Shown here in pieces: positions 16,804 through 25,651 of a stretch of 64,000 bases of DNA (the first letter of the stretch is position 1; each line of letters opens with the position of its first letter). The notes under the pieces are model-generated. The model worked only from the letters and a program-made list of their open reading frames with translations. It had not been told where the DNA came from and did not search any database. The stretch comes from Thermodesulfobacteriota bacterium (GTDB lineage Bacteria > Desulfobacterota > Thermodesulfobacteria > Thermodesulfobacteriales > Thermodesulfobacteriaceae), in NCBI GenBank assembly GCA_013153525.1, contig JAADEG010000048.1, forward strand, positions 1 through 64,000, written 5' to 3'. A program made the position numbers and the translations under genes.

Positions 16804-17785
16804 TAAGTGGATTAACCTAATTAAAGAAGACCTAAAAGAAGAGCCAAAAGTTCTTACTTATTGTTTAGACAACGAAGTACTGGTGTTTTTAGAAGAAATT
16901 ATAAAAGAAACCGGAGTAGGTATAAGAGTAGCAACTCGTGAAGAGGAACTTATAAAGATTGCGCGAGAAGATACTTTTCAAGTGATAATTATAATGAACT
17001 TAGAAAGAAGTGACAAGTTATTTTTAATTATAAGAGAACTTAGACAGTGTTGCCCAATGAGTAAAATAGCAATTATTCTTAATTATCTTAAGGGAGAAGA
17101 CATCGGATATTACTTTGAAGAAGGGGCAGACGAGGTGATTTTTACTCCTTTTACTCTTATAGAATTTAAAGCAAGACTTAACAAGCTTTTTAAAGAATAC
17201 TACTTAGATAAAAAACTTCAAAGGACAGCAGTAGAGGATCCTTTAACAGGGGTTTACAACAGAAGGTACTTTGAGGAAGCTTTGCAAGAAGAGGTGTATA
17301 AGGCTCTTCGTCAAGGATACAGCTTGTGTCTTATGATGATAGACATAGACAACTTTAAGTGGTACAACGACAATTTTGGTCATCAAGCAGGAGACGAAAT
17401 ACTTAAAAAGTTGGGAAACATGCTTAAGAAAAACATTCGTAATAAAATAGACAAAGTGTGTAGGTACGGAGGAGATGAATTCGTTATTATTCTTCCTCAT
17501 ACTTCTTGGCAGGAAGCAGTTATAGTCGCAAATAGAATATGTAATGCGTGGAATACTCAGGAAGTTAAGCCCACTTCTTTATCAATAGGAATTGCTCAGC
17601 TAATAAATAGAGGAGATCCTCAGACTTCTTTGTCAGACCTCATAAATAGAGCAGACATGGCAATGTATCAAACTAAACAAGAAACAAAAGATGTAATTAA
17701 AAATAGCTGGAAAGTGGATGCAGAAAGTATCATATACTTTTCAGACGAAGAACCTCTTGGTGAGGATTTACTTTTTCAATCGTAA
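16793..17785 (+). CDS. GGDEF diguanylate cyclase with degenerate receiver domain
   Basis: Residues 1 to about 135 resemble a response-regulator receiver fold, but the usual phospho-acceptor Asp is N69 ([10 protein letters not shown]), so phosphorylation is unlikely. The GGDEF domain begins with [14 protein letters not shown], has [10 protein letters not shown] for metal and GTP, and a canonical GGDEF at 226-230, so it should make c-di-GMP. The inhibitory RxxD site nine residues upstream reads N217-x2-D220, which suggests weak product inhibition. It starts inside the fusion gene and its 3' end overlaps the convergent RNB gene by 56 bases. Confidence 0.91.
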   Translation: MNLSKWINLIKEDLKEEPKVLTYCLDNEVLVFLEEIIKETGVGIRVATREEELIKIAREDTFQVIIIMNLERSDKLFLIIRELRQCCPMSKIAIILNYLKGEDIGYYFEEGADEVIFTPFTLIEFKARLNKLFKEYYLDKKLQRTAVEDPLTGVYNRRYFEEALQEEVYKALRQGYSLCLMMIDIDNFKWYNDNFGHQAGDEILKKLGNMLKKNIRNKIDKVCRYGGDEFVIILPHTSWQEAVIVANRICNAWNTQEVKPTSLSIGIAQLINRGDPQTSLSDLINRADMAMYQTKQETKDVIKNSWKVDAESIIYFSDEEPLGEDLLFQS

Positions 17786-19724
17786 CAGTAATTTCTTCTC
17801 CAGGCGAAATGTTTTGAGAGGGAAGCATCATTTCACCTGTTAAGTTGTAGTCTATCAAATACACCTTAGCCTTTTTGTTTTGGACAGACAATACGAGTCC
17901 TTTTAATGGTTCTCCTTTTTTGTAAAGTTTTAAGTACTTAAGTAAAAAGTACTTTACTCTCTTAGCCTGCAAAAAACTTGCTCTTTGAATGTTTTCCGTA
18001 ATCTCTGGAAGAAGTTTTTTTAGTTCTTCTTCGTCAAATCCTTTTTTGCCGATTAAGTGGCACTTTAATTGGTATTGCATTAACAGGTCAAGGAATCGTC
18101 TTATGGGAGAGGTTACAGTGGTGTAATAGTTTAACCCAAGTCCTGCGTGAAAGTCTGGTTGAGTTGAAAGCTCTGACTTGGTTAAGTACTTAAGTTGCAT
18201 GAGCTTGTGAAACAAGCTTTTTTCTCTTTCTTCAATGACTTCACTGGGCTTAGGTTGTGAACGATAAAGTGCTGGAATAGAGTTTTCAAAAAAGTACTTA
18301 GCTACTAAAAAGTTAGTAAGAATCATTGCTTCAGCAATTAAAAGCCTTGCAGGAGTCATTTCAAGTTTTTCTACTTTTATCTCTCCATTTTCAAGTCTTA
18401 CGCAAACTTCTGGTAGCATTACATATACTGCTTCTCCTTGCTTTTCTCTTTTTTCTTTAACTTTCATAAATAAGTCATAAACCTCTGTCCAAAATTCGTC
18501 TTTGTTTTTTAAACTTTCATCTACCTCGTTATAGGTAAGGCGTTTTTTTACTTTTATTTTGGATAACTCTATTTTGAAGTCTTTTACTTCTGCATTTTTA
18601 CTAAGGGTTATTTTAAAGGTAATAGCTGGTTTTACTTCGTTTTCTCTAAGACTAAAGACCTCGTGGGAGAGCTCAAAAGGAAGCATAGGAAGAATTCCGT
18701 CTGGTAGATAAAGAGTGGATGCCCTTTCCAGAGCCTCTTCCCAGAGCTTAGATCCAGGAGAAACGAAGTTTGCAACTTCAGCTATGTGTATGTAAAAAAT
18801 AAAGTCCTGGTCCTTTTTCTCAAAAGACAATGCGTCGTCAAAGTCCTGAGTTTCTTCAGCGTCTATAGTGTATGTATCAAGGTGAGAGTAGTCTGTTCTT
18901 AAAACATCATCTTTTTGAACTTTTTCTATTACTAAAGGGACTTCAGAAAGAGCTTTTTCTGAAAACTTTTGAGGAAACCTCAGCCTAAGAAGATCCAAAT
19001 TTTCGTCTTCTTGTAGAATACCTCTTTGCACGAGCAAACAAAAGAGTTTAAATGGATCGTTAAGCCCTACCCTTTTTAATACTTCAGAAACGAGTTTTCC
19101 GTTTGGAGCCTCTTCCTGCCACAATACGAAATTTTTAAGAGCTTCCAACCAAAAACTTTTTATCTCTTCTGAAAATTCCTCAATAGACTTCCCTTGTTTT
19201 AAAGCAGTAACAAAAGTTTCCCCTTCATTTAGCTTTTTTAACCTTTCAATTTCTTTTTGTTTTTGAATTAATAGCCTTTCAACCTCTTTTTTAGAGTTTA
19301 CTAAGAGTAAGTTAGGTGCCTTAAGTTTGAAATAGGTTTTGTCTTCTACGACCTTTCTTATGAGTCCAGCAACTTTGTCGTCGTCTATTTTTTCCAAAAA
19401 AACGAGTTCTGCAGCCTCGTACGCTGATATTTCTTCTACCTCTTCTACGAGTGCCTCCCAAATCTCTTTTAAGTTTATTTCGTCTTTTTCCCTTTCTCTA
19501 ACTTCGTTTTGAGACTTTAAAAGGTCTATTATTTGATTAAGATCTTTTATGTTTGAAGACTTTTCACTGTAAAACGCTAAAGCTGAGTGACTTAAAAGTT
19601 CCTCTTTACCAGAAGGCAAAATTATTCTCAATCTTTTGTCTTTTACATCTTTTACAAATGCAGGAGTGAGTTTTCCTCTGTAAAATACTTCAACAAATCT
19701 TGACTTCAAAAAGCTAAAGTCCAT
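17730..19724 (-). CDS. RNB-domain exoribonuclease (RNase II/R family)
   Basis: A 3'-5' exoribonuclease of 664 residues. The catalytic RNB domain starts near TIDAEETQDFDDAL, with D288, D294, D296 and D297 forming the Mg site, and continues through HIAEVANFV, YLPDGILPMLP and LTYNEVDESL. TSPIRRFLDLLMQYQL is the conserved late block, and a short S1-like segment ends the protein. It lacks the long N-terminal cold-shock domains of RNase R. I chose the ATG at 19724, which has AGAAG 9 bases upstream; a TTG at 19733 would add three residues. It overlaps hisA by 11 bases. Confidence 0.92.
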   Translation of the reverse strand: MDFSFLKSRFVEVFYRGKLTPAFVKDVKDKRLRIILPSGKEELLSHSALAFYSEKSSNIKDLNQIIDLLKSQNEVREREKDEINLKEIWEALVEEVEEISAYEAAELVFLEKIDDDKVAGLIRKVVEDKTYFKLKAPNLLLVNSKKEVERLLIQKQKEIERLKKLNEGETFVTALKQGKSIEEFSEEIKSFWLEALKNFVLWQEEAPNGKLVSEVLKRVGLNDPFKLFCLLVQRGILQEDENLDLLRLRFPQKFSEKALSEVPLVIEKVQKDDVLRTDYSHLDTYTIDAEETQDFDDALSFEKKDQDFIFYIHIAEVANFVSPGSKLWEEALERASTLYLPDGILPMLPFELSHEVFSLRENEVKPAITFKITLSKNAEVKDFKIELSKIKVKKRLTYNEVDESLKNKDEFWTEVYDLFMKVKEKREKQGEAVYVMLPEVCVRLENGEIKVEKLEMTPARLLIAEAMILTNFLVAKYFFENSIPALYRSQPKPSEVIEEREKSLFHKLMQLKYLTKSELSTQPDFHAGLGLNYYTTVTSPIRRFLDLLMQYQLKCHLIGKKGFDEEELKKLLPEITENIQRASFLQAKRVKYFLLKYLKLYKKGEPLKGLVLSVQNKKAKVYLIDYNLTGEMMLPSQNISPGEEITVTIEKVNPHQEVLRLKSI

Positions 19725-20451
19725 TTTGAGCAACTTCTAAAGCTTCCCTTAGGTCAAGAGTTCCTTCGTATATAGCCCTTCCTGTTATAACACCAAGAAG
19801 GTTTTTGTTAACATTAGAAAGCTTTTTTAGTTTTTTAATGTCTTCTATCGTTGAGACCCCTCCTGCAACAAAAACAGGGTGTTTTGTATAAGAAAGCACC
19901 TTTTCAACGAGTTCAGTGTTAACCCCTTCCTGAGTTCCGTCTCTTTCAATAGCAGTAACTATTATTCCAAAAAGTGGTAACTCGTCTAAGGACTTTAGAA
20001 ACTCCTGATAATGGTATTCTGAAACCTTTAACCAACCTGCTATTGCTACTTTGTCTCCTTTTATGTCAACGCTTACTATTATTCTTCTTGGAAACTTTTC
20101 ACAGACTCTTTTGAGCCACTCCTTAGATTCAACTGCTTTTGTTCCAAGAATTACCTGGGAAATCCCTCCTTCTATGTAAGTTTTAATGTCTTCTTCTTTT
20201 CTTATACCCCCTCCTACTTGAACAAAAGCTTTTACCTGAGAAGCAATTTTTAAAATTAGCTCTTTGTGAACGGGTTTTCCTTCTTTTGCTCCGTCAAGAT
20301 CAACGATGTGAATTCTCTGAGCTCCAAGGTCTTCAAACATCTTAGCATAACTTAAAGGATCCTTACCATAAACCTTAGTCTTGTCGTAGTTTCCTTGAAA
20401 CAACCTTACTACTTGAGAATTTCTTAGGTCTATAGCAGGAATAACGAGCAT
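19714..20451 (-). CDS. hisA: Phosphoribosylformimino-5-aminoimidazole carboxamide ribotide isomerase
   Basis: Catalyses the fourth step of histidine synthesis, an Amadori rearrangement of ProFAR to PRFAR. It is a beta/alpha barrel of 245 residues with D8 in IPAIDLR as the first catalytic Asp and a second in TAIERDGT; VDLDGAKEG and QVGGGIR are phosphate-binding and family motifs. GGAGG precedes the ATG. No other his gene is nearby, so the pathway is dispersed in this genome. Confidence 0.96.
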   Translation of the reverse strand: MLVIPAIDLRNSQVVRLFQGNYDKTKVYGKDPLSYAKMFEDLGAQRIHIVDLDGAKEGKPVHKELILKIASQVKAFVQVGGGIRKEEDIKTYIEGGISQVILGTKAVESKEWLKRVCEKFPRRIIVSVDIKGDKVAIAGWLKVSEYHYQEFLKSLDELPLFGIIVTAIERDGTQEGVNTELVEKVLSYTKHPVFVAGGVSTIEDIKKLKKLSNVNKNLLGVITGRAIYEGTLDLREALEVAQNGL

Positions 20452-20478
20452 GTTTTTCCTCCAAAATTAGCAATATCT

Positions 20479-21213
20479 TCAAATTATAGCATAAGTTTTT
20501 AAGATAGCAGTATCTCTTTCAAAACTAAATACCCGAGGGACGGCATTTATTACATCAGCTTTAGAACAAAATTCTACATCTTTTTCAAATCCAGCTTTTA
20601 TTAATTCTTTTCCGTGACACGAGTTAAAAAAGGCACTTTTTAGGTCTTTATTTTCTTTTACTTCTGGAAACATAGCCTTTACGGAAAGAGGAAATTTGTT
20701 AGCTATAAACGATCCAGCATACAGGTCTTCTGTTGACCATTCCTTTTTACCAAATACACCTGCTGGAATAACGACAATGTCTGCGTTTTCTTTTTTGGCA
20801 ATGTTTAAAGCAATTTCAGAAACAGCTTTAGCATTAATACAGCTACCAACGAGCACAGCTTTTGCTCCTTTGCAGGCAATTATTCTTCTTGCTCCAGAGG
20901 TTGAAGTAAATATAACCTTTTTACCTTTAAAAACTTCTTCACCAGCATTAAGTATTTCTACAGGGCTATTTCCAAAGTCAAAACCTTCAATTTTAATGTT
21001 ATTCCTTTCTCCTACGAGGAGTGCTTCTGGATGCTTGTTTTTTAAATTGAAAGCGAGTTCAACTTCAGGCACTACGAAGACTTCACTTACCTTTAATTGA
21101 AAAAGAACGCTTAAAGTAGCACTTGCCCTAAGAGCATCAACGACGATAGCAATTGCTTGTTTCTCAACTGCTAACCTGCAACCTTTTTCCCCAGAAAAGA
21201 TATAAAGATTCAT
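20479..21213 (-). CDS. comB: 2-phosphosulfolactate phosphatase (ComB) family protein
   Basis: ComB of methanogens removes phosphate from 2-phosphosulfolactate in coenzyme M synthesis, and homologues occur in many bacteria that lack CoM. Here VVDALRASATL (about 24-34), LVGERNNIKIEGFDFGNSP and FTSTSGARRI are the family blocks, and length 244 fits. No comA or comC lies near, so the substrate may be another phosphate ester. It lies 27 bases upstream of hisA on the same strand. The ATG has no clear ribosome site. Confidence 0.85.
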   Translation of the reverse strand: MNLYIFSGEKGCRLAVEKQAIAIVVDALRASATLSVLFQLKVSEVFVVPEVELAFNLKNKHPEALLVGERNNIKIEGFDFGNSPVEILNAGEEVFKGKKVIFTSTSGARRIIACKGAKAVLVGSCINAKAVSEIALNIAKKENADIVVIPAGVFGKKEWSTEDLYAGSFIANKFPLSVKAMFPEVKENKDLKSAFFNSCHGKELIKAGFEKDVEFCSKADVINAVPRVFSFERDTAILKTYAII

Positions 21214-21235
21214 AAAGTAATTTATTTAAATTTTT

Positions 21236-22297
21236 TTACACTAATTCCTTTATTGCTTTCCACAAAAGTCTGCTCTGGGGTCTTACCGTTCCTTCAACAG
21301 GATTGTAAAAAATTATATTTTCTTCTATTAAAAACCTGCGAACTCTACGGGGGATTTTTACGCTTTGAATTTCTCCCTCCTTTAATCTTTCCAGCGCCTC
21401 TTTAACTTCGTTTTCTCTTATTTTTCCCTTTTCACCTTCCTCAACAGCCTCAAGAAAATCTCTGAGTTTTGCAACCTGGTCTTTAAGCATTCTCTCAAGA
21501 GCCTCTTTTTCGTTAAGCCCTCTCTTCTTTTCCTCAAAAAGACTTATTATGTCTCCGATTTTTCCTCCTATGTAATCCCACACAAGCTCTTTATCCTCAA
21601 AACCAAACTCTTCATATACTCTAAACGCAGTTTCCCTATCAAAATCGTCAACGAGAAGATACTTTGCTCTTCCCTCAAGCCTCGCGTTACTGTAAACATC
21701 TTCTATAAAAAGGCAGTCACTCGTTGCACAGAGGGAGTGGCAGAGGTGCCGCTCTTTTGTCATCCCTATAAGAAAATTAAATAACCCTTTAAGTACTGAC
21801 TGTCCGGTTGCATTTATTACATCCTTTATCGTTTGCATCTCATCTAATATCAACACCGGTTGATACCCTTCTTCTCTTATTTCCTCAAAATACTCCTCTA
21901 AATACGCAAATATGTCTTCAACTTTGTCTGCTCTCCTAAATAGTAAATCAAACATGTTTTCTGGTATAGGTATTCCCTTCAACTTGTGTAAAACCTTTAC
22001 TCCACCTTTTAATACTTCCTTTATAAACTCCTTTGTCTCTTCTGACACTTTTCCTCTTTTAACTTTAAAAAGTACTCTGATTAAGTCGTTTATTGTTTGT
22101 ACATCTCTCCATCTAAAATTTATGTAAAACACCACATAATCGTCTGGTAGCTCCTCTATAACCTTCATCAATAGAGCGGTTTTTCCACTGTTTATTGGAC
22201 CATAGACGAAATACACGAAATTGGGTCTTCCACTTAAAATCGCCTTTAGCTCCCTTTTCTCCTTTTCTCTATTAACGAACTCTGGTATGTCTATCAT
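21236..22297 (-). CDS. Archaeal-type P-loop ATPase (ATPase_2 / STAND-like)
   Basis: A 353-residue ATPase of the family common in Archaea and found patchily in thermophilic bacteria. It opens with FVNREKEKREL, the usual start of the family, then Walker A GPINSGKTALL (33-43) and Walker B VLILDEMQTI; a charged helical region and a winged-helix-like C-terminus follow (VKIPRRVRRFLIEENIIF). I chose the ATG at 22297, which has AGGA upstream; ATG at 22303 is possible. It stands before comB, which starts 22 bases beyond its end. The role is unknown; members may be regulatory or defence ATPases. Transfer from an archaeon is possible. Confidence 0.8.
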   Translation of the reverse strand: MIDIPEFVNREKEKRELKAILSGRPNFVYFVYGPINSGKTALLMKVIEELPDDYVVFYINFRWRDVQTINDLIRVLFKVKRGKVSEETKEFIKEVLKGGVKVLHKLKGIPIPENMFDLLFRRADKVEDIFAYLEEYFEEIREEGYQPVLILDEMQTIKDVINATGQSVLKGLFNFLIGMTKERHLCHSLCATSDCLFIEDVYSNARLEGRAKYLLVDDFDRETAFRVYEEFGFEDKELVWDYIGGKIGDIISLFEEKKRGLNEKEALERMLKDQVAKLRDFLEAVEEGEKGKIRENEVKEALERLKEGEIQSVKIPRRVRRFLIEENIIFYNPVEGTVRPQSRLLWKAIKELV

Positions 22298-22312
22298 GTT
22301 CATCCTAACTTT

Positions 22313-22321
22313 AATATACCA
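22313..22321 (-). promoter_or_regulatory. Extended -10 candidate for the archaeal-type ATPase gene
   Basis: On the minus strand TTTATGG-TATATT closely matches the blocks before fetB and ubiA. It lies 9 bases before the ATG at 22303 and 15 before the ATG at 22297. Confidence 0.4.
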
Positions 22322-22451
22322 TAAAATAGCAGGTACATAAAATAGCAAGTATTAAAAATTTAAAATAAATCGTTAAAAAGGTTGAAAAATTAAAAATCTA
22401 TACCAAAATTGATTATATAGGCTCAAAAATTTTTGGAGGAAAAGGGTAGTC

Positions 22452-24548
22452 ATGCTTGAATTCGTCTTTAATCCCAAGTCTGTAGCAATAATCGGTGCAT
22501 CAGATAAACCTGGTAAAATAGGGTTTATATTGGTAAACAACCTTTTAAAAGAGGGTTACAAAGGTAAAATTTATCCAATTAATCCAAAACACGAAACTCT
22601 ACTTGGTTTGAAGTGTTATCCTTCTGTAAAAGAGGTTAAGGAGGAGATAGACCTTGCAGTAATAGCAATACCAGCTAAGTTCGTGCCAGGCGTCGTTAAG
22701 GAGTGTGGAGAAGCTGGTGTAAAGGCTGTAGTGGTTATAAGTGCAGGTTTTAAAGAAGTAGGGCACGAGGGAGCAAAACTTGAAAAAGAGCTCGTTGAAG
22801 TTGCAAAAAGCTACGGAATAAAACTCGTAGGTCCAAATTGCCTTGGAGTAATAAACACTGCTTTACACTTAAACGCAACCTTTGCAGAAAAAATACCTCC
22901 ACCTGGTAGAGTCTCTTTTTTCTCTCAATCAGGTGCTCTGGGAGTAGCTCTTATTGACTGGTCTATAGAAAATAACTTTGGGTTTGGCAAGTTTGTAAGT
23001 CTTGGAAATAAGGCAGATCTTAACGAAACCGACTTTCTTGAATACTTTGGAGAGGATCCAGATACAGACATAATACTTGGTTACATAGAGGATGTAAAAG
23101 ACGGTAGGAGGTTTCTTGAGGTAGCTCAAAAGGTTGCGAGAAAAAAACCAGTTATAATTATAAAGTCTGGTAGTACTGAAGCCGGAGCAAGGGCAGCATC
23201 TTCTCACACAGGTGCACTTGCAGGCTCAGATAGAGCTTTTACTGCAGCATTTAAAAAAGCAGGAATAATTAGAGCTTATGGAATTAAAGAATTGTTTGAG
23301 CTTGCAGAAATTTTTAAGTCAGGAAAGCTTCCCCAAGGTAACAGACTACTCGTAGTTACTAATGCAGGTGGTCCTGGAATTATTGCTGCAGACGCTGCTG
23401 ATAAACTCGGTATTAAACTTGATCCCATGAGCAGAGAATCCATAGAAGCTCTGGTTAAAAAACTCCCACCTTCAGCCTCTCTTTATAACCCAGTAGATGT
23501 AATAGGAGATGCAACTTCCGAAAGGTACAAAGTGGTTCTTGAGCAAGCGATAAAGGACGAAATAGTTCAGGGTATATGCGTAATTTTGACTCCTCAGGCA
23601 ATGACAGATGTGGAAAATGTAGCTAAGGTGATTATTGAAACCAACGAAAGGACTGATAAACCCATTTTTGCAAGCTTTATAGGAGGTGAAGGAGTAAAAG
23701 GAGGAGTAAAACTTCTTAAAGAAAAAAGTATCCCCTGTTACGAAGATCCACTGATTGCAATTACAGCTTATAGAAAACTTATAGACTTTAAGTTTTTTAA
23801 GGAAAGACCAGTTGAAAAAATAGAAGACATAGAGATACCTCCAGATGCTAAAGAAAGGGTAAAAGTCATCCTTGAAACATTACAGGATGCAGGAGTAAGA
23901 GCAGTTGGAGAAGAAAACTCAGCTAAGATTCTACAGTGTTATGGATTTACTTTTCCCAGAAAAAAACTTGCAAGAACTCCTGACGAAGCAGTAAAAATCG
24001 CAGAAGAAATCGGATATCCAGTAGTATTAAAGATTTCTTCTCCTCAAATCTTACACAAAACAGATGTAGGAGGCGTAAAACTCGGGCTCAGGACTCCTGA
24101 AGAAGTGAAACGAGCTTTTGAGGAGATAACTTTAAATGCAAAGAGATTCGTTCCTGATGCTTACATAAAAGGAGTTGTCGTTTGTGAAATGATTACCGAA
24201 GGAAAAGAGCTTATTCTTGGGGTTAGTTACGACAATACTTTTGGGCACATGGTTATGTTTGGATTAGGAGGAATTTATGTAGAGGTATTTAAGGATGTTA
24301 GCTTTAGAATAGTTCCTGTTTCAAGAAGTGAGGCAATAGAAATGATTGACGAAATAAAAGGAAAAAGCCTTCTTGAAGGCGTAAGAGGAGAAAAGCCCTA
24401 TGACAAAGAGGACATTATTGACAAAATACTAAGATTGTCGCAGTTAGTTAAGGACTTTCCAATTATAAAAGAAATAGACATAAATCCTTATATAGTTAAA
24501 CATCAGGGTGGCGTTGCCCTTGACGCAAGAATAATAATCAACTACTAA
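22452..24548 (+). CDS. ADP-forming acetate/acyl-CoA ligase, fused alpha-beta chain
   Basis: Interconverts acyl-CoA, ADP and phosphate with free acid, CoA and ATP, so it can save energy when acetate is made. The alpha part starts with a CoA-binding Rossmann domain (SVAIIGASDKPGKIG near 9) and contains SSHTGALAGSD with H252, the phosphohistidine candidate. The beta part, an ATP-grasp domain, runs from about 480 and contains PVVLKISSPQILHKTDVGGV. At 698 residues it is the single-chain form. GGAGG lies before the ATG. It heads a run with a phosphotransacetylase-like regulator and an MtaD-type enzyme. Whether acetate is the true substrate is not decided by sequence. Confidence 0.92.
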   Translation: MLEFVFNPKSVAIIGASDKPGKIGFILVNNLLKEGYKGKIYPINPKHETLLGLKCYPSVKEVKEEIDLAVIAIPAKFVPGVVKECGEAGVKAVVVISAGFKEVGHEGAKLEKELVEVAKSYGIKLVGPNCLGVINTALHLNATFAEKIPPPGRVSFFSQSGALGVALIDWSIENNFGFGKFVSLGNKADLNETDFLEYFGEDPDTDIILGYIEDVKDGRRFLEVAQKVARKKPVIIIKSGSTEAGARAASSHTGALAGSDRAFTAAFKKAGIIRAYGIKELFELAEIFKSGKLPQGNRLLVVTNAGGPGIIAADAADKLGIKLDPMSRESIEALVKKLPPSASLYNPVDVIGDATSERYKVVLEQAIKDEIVQGICVILTPQAMTDVENVAKVIIETNERTDKPIFASFIGGEGVKGGVKLLKEKSIPCYEDPLIAITAYRKLIDFKFFKERPVEKIEDIEIPPDAKERVKVILETLQDAGVRAVGEENSAKILQCYGFTFPRKKLARTPDEAVKIAEEIGYPVVLKISSPQILHKTDVGGVKLGLRTPEEVKRAFEEITLNAKRFVPDAYIKGVVVCEMITEGKELILGVSYDNTFGHMVMFGLGGIYVEVFKDVSFRIVPVSRSEAIEMIDEIKGKSLLEGVRGEKPYDKEDIIDKILRLSQLVKDFPIIKEIDINPYIVKHQGGVALDARIIINY

Positions 24549-24561
24549 GGAGGATACAACC

Positions 24562-25623
24562 ATGAAACCCGTGTTTTTAATTTCCAATAAGCCTTATACA
24601 GGAAGAAATGTACTTGCCCTTGCAATAGGAATGAATCTGAAAGAAAAAGGCTTATCCGTAGCATACACGAAAATTCTCGGTAAGGTTCCGGTTAAACACG
24701 AGGATGTAATAGTTGACGAAGAGGCACTTTTTATTCACAAGATGCTTGAGTGCGACGAACCTGTTGAGTGGTGTTCACCAGTTGTTCTTACCTACGAGCT
24801 TGAGTACAGACTCTTTGAAAGAGACGATGTTAATTTAAGAGGTAAAGTAATAGAGGTTATAGAAAATCTTAAGTCTAAAAAGGATGTCTTACTCGTAGTA
24901 GGAGGAGACAATCTTTTTGAGGGATTTGCCTTTGGTATAGATTCTTTAAGTTTGGTAAAGGAGCTTGATGTTAAGGCTCTCGTGGTTCAGAGCTGGGAAT
25001 CTCAGACATCCGTTGACGACATATTGGGAATAAAAGCCCTTATAGGAGACAAGTTCGTTGGAGCAGTATTAAACAAGGTCCCTGCTGAGGAATACATGCA
25101 CATAAAAGAAGAAGTAGTTCCTTATCTTCAGTCTAAAGGAATACAGGTCTTCGGAGTTTTTAAGAAAGATAAACTTCTTGAAGCAGTTACTATAAGAAGA
25201 CTCGTTGAAGTGGTGGGTGGTGCTATAGTGTGTTGTGAACACAAGCTTGACGACTATGTAGAAAACATAAGTGTTGGAGCAATGGATCCAGACAACGCAC
25301 TTAAGTACTTTCTTAAAATACCAAATAAAGTAGTAATTACTGGAGTTCATAGAACAGACATTCAGCTCATGGCTCTTGAAACCTCTACTAAGTGTTTAAT
25401 TTTGACTGGTGGCCTTCATCCAAGTGAGCTCGTGGTAAACCTGGCAAAAGCTAAGTGCGTCCCAATTATCGTTACTGTTCTTGACACCTTCTCTGTTGCA
25501 GAAAAAATTCAAAACCTGATGGGTAAAACGATTATTAAAGAGGAGTTCAAGGTAAAAAGAGCTAAAGAAGTTATCGGAGAGAAGTTTGAAATGGAAAAGT
25601 TTTTGAAAGCTATTTCAGATTAA
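24562..25623 (+). CDS. Phosphotransacetylase-type BioD-like/DRTGG domain protein
   Basis: A 353-residue protein matching the N-terminal, non-catalytic part of long phosphotransacetylases: a BioD-like P-loop domain (about 1-200, beginning VFLISNKPYTGRNVLALA) then a DRTGG domain (about 215-320). The P-loop is poor (NKPYTGRN), so ATPase activity is doubtful. It lacks the acetyltransferase domain. Its place 13 bases behind the ADP-forming ligase, with AAGGAGG, suggests it senses or regulates that enzyme. Confidence 0.8.
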   Translation: MKPVFLISNKPYTGRNVLALAIGMNLKEKGLSVAYTKILGKVPVKHEDVIVDEEALFIHKMLECDEPVEWCSPVVLTYELEYRLFERDDVNLRGKVIEVIENLKSKKDVLLVVGGDNLFEGFAFGIDSLSLVKELDVKALVVQSWESQTSVDDILGIKALIGDKFVGAVLNKVPAEEYMHIKEEVVPYLQSKGIQVFGVFKKDKLLEAVTIRRLVEVVGGAIVCCEHKLDDYVENISVGAMDPDNALKYFLKIPNKVVITGVHRTDIQLMALETSTKCLILTGGLHPSELVVNLAKAKCVPIIVTVLDTFSVAEKIQNLMGKTIIKEEFKVKRAKEVIGEKFEMEKFLKAISD

Positions 25624-25651
25624 ATCTAACTGATTTTAGGAGGACGAAGTA

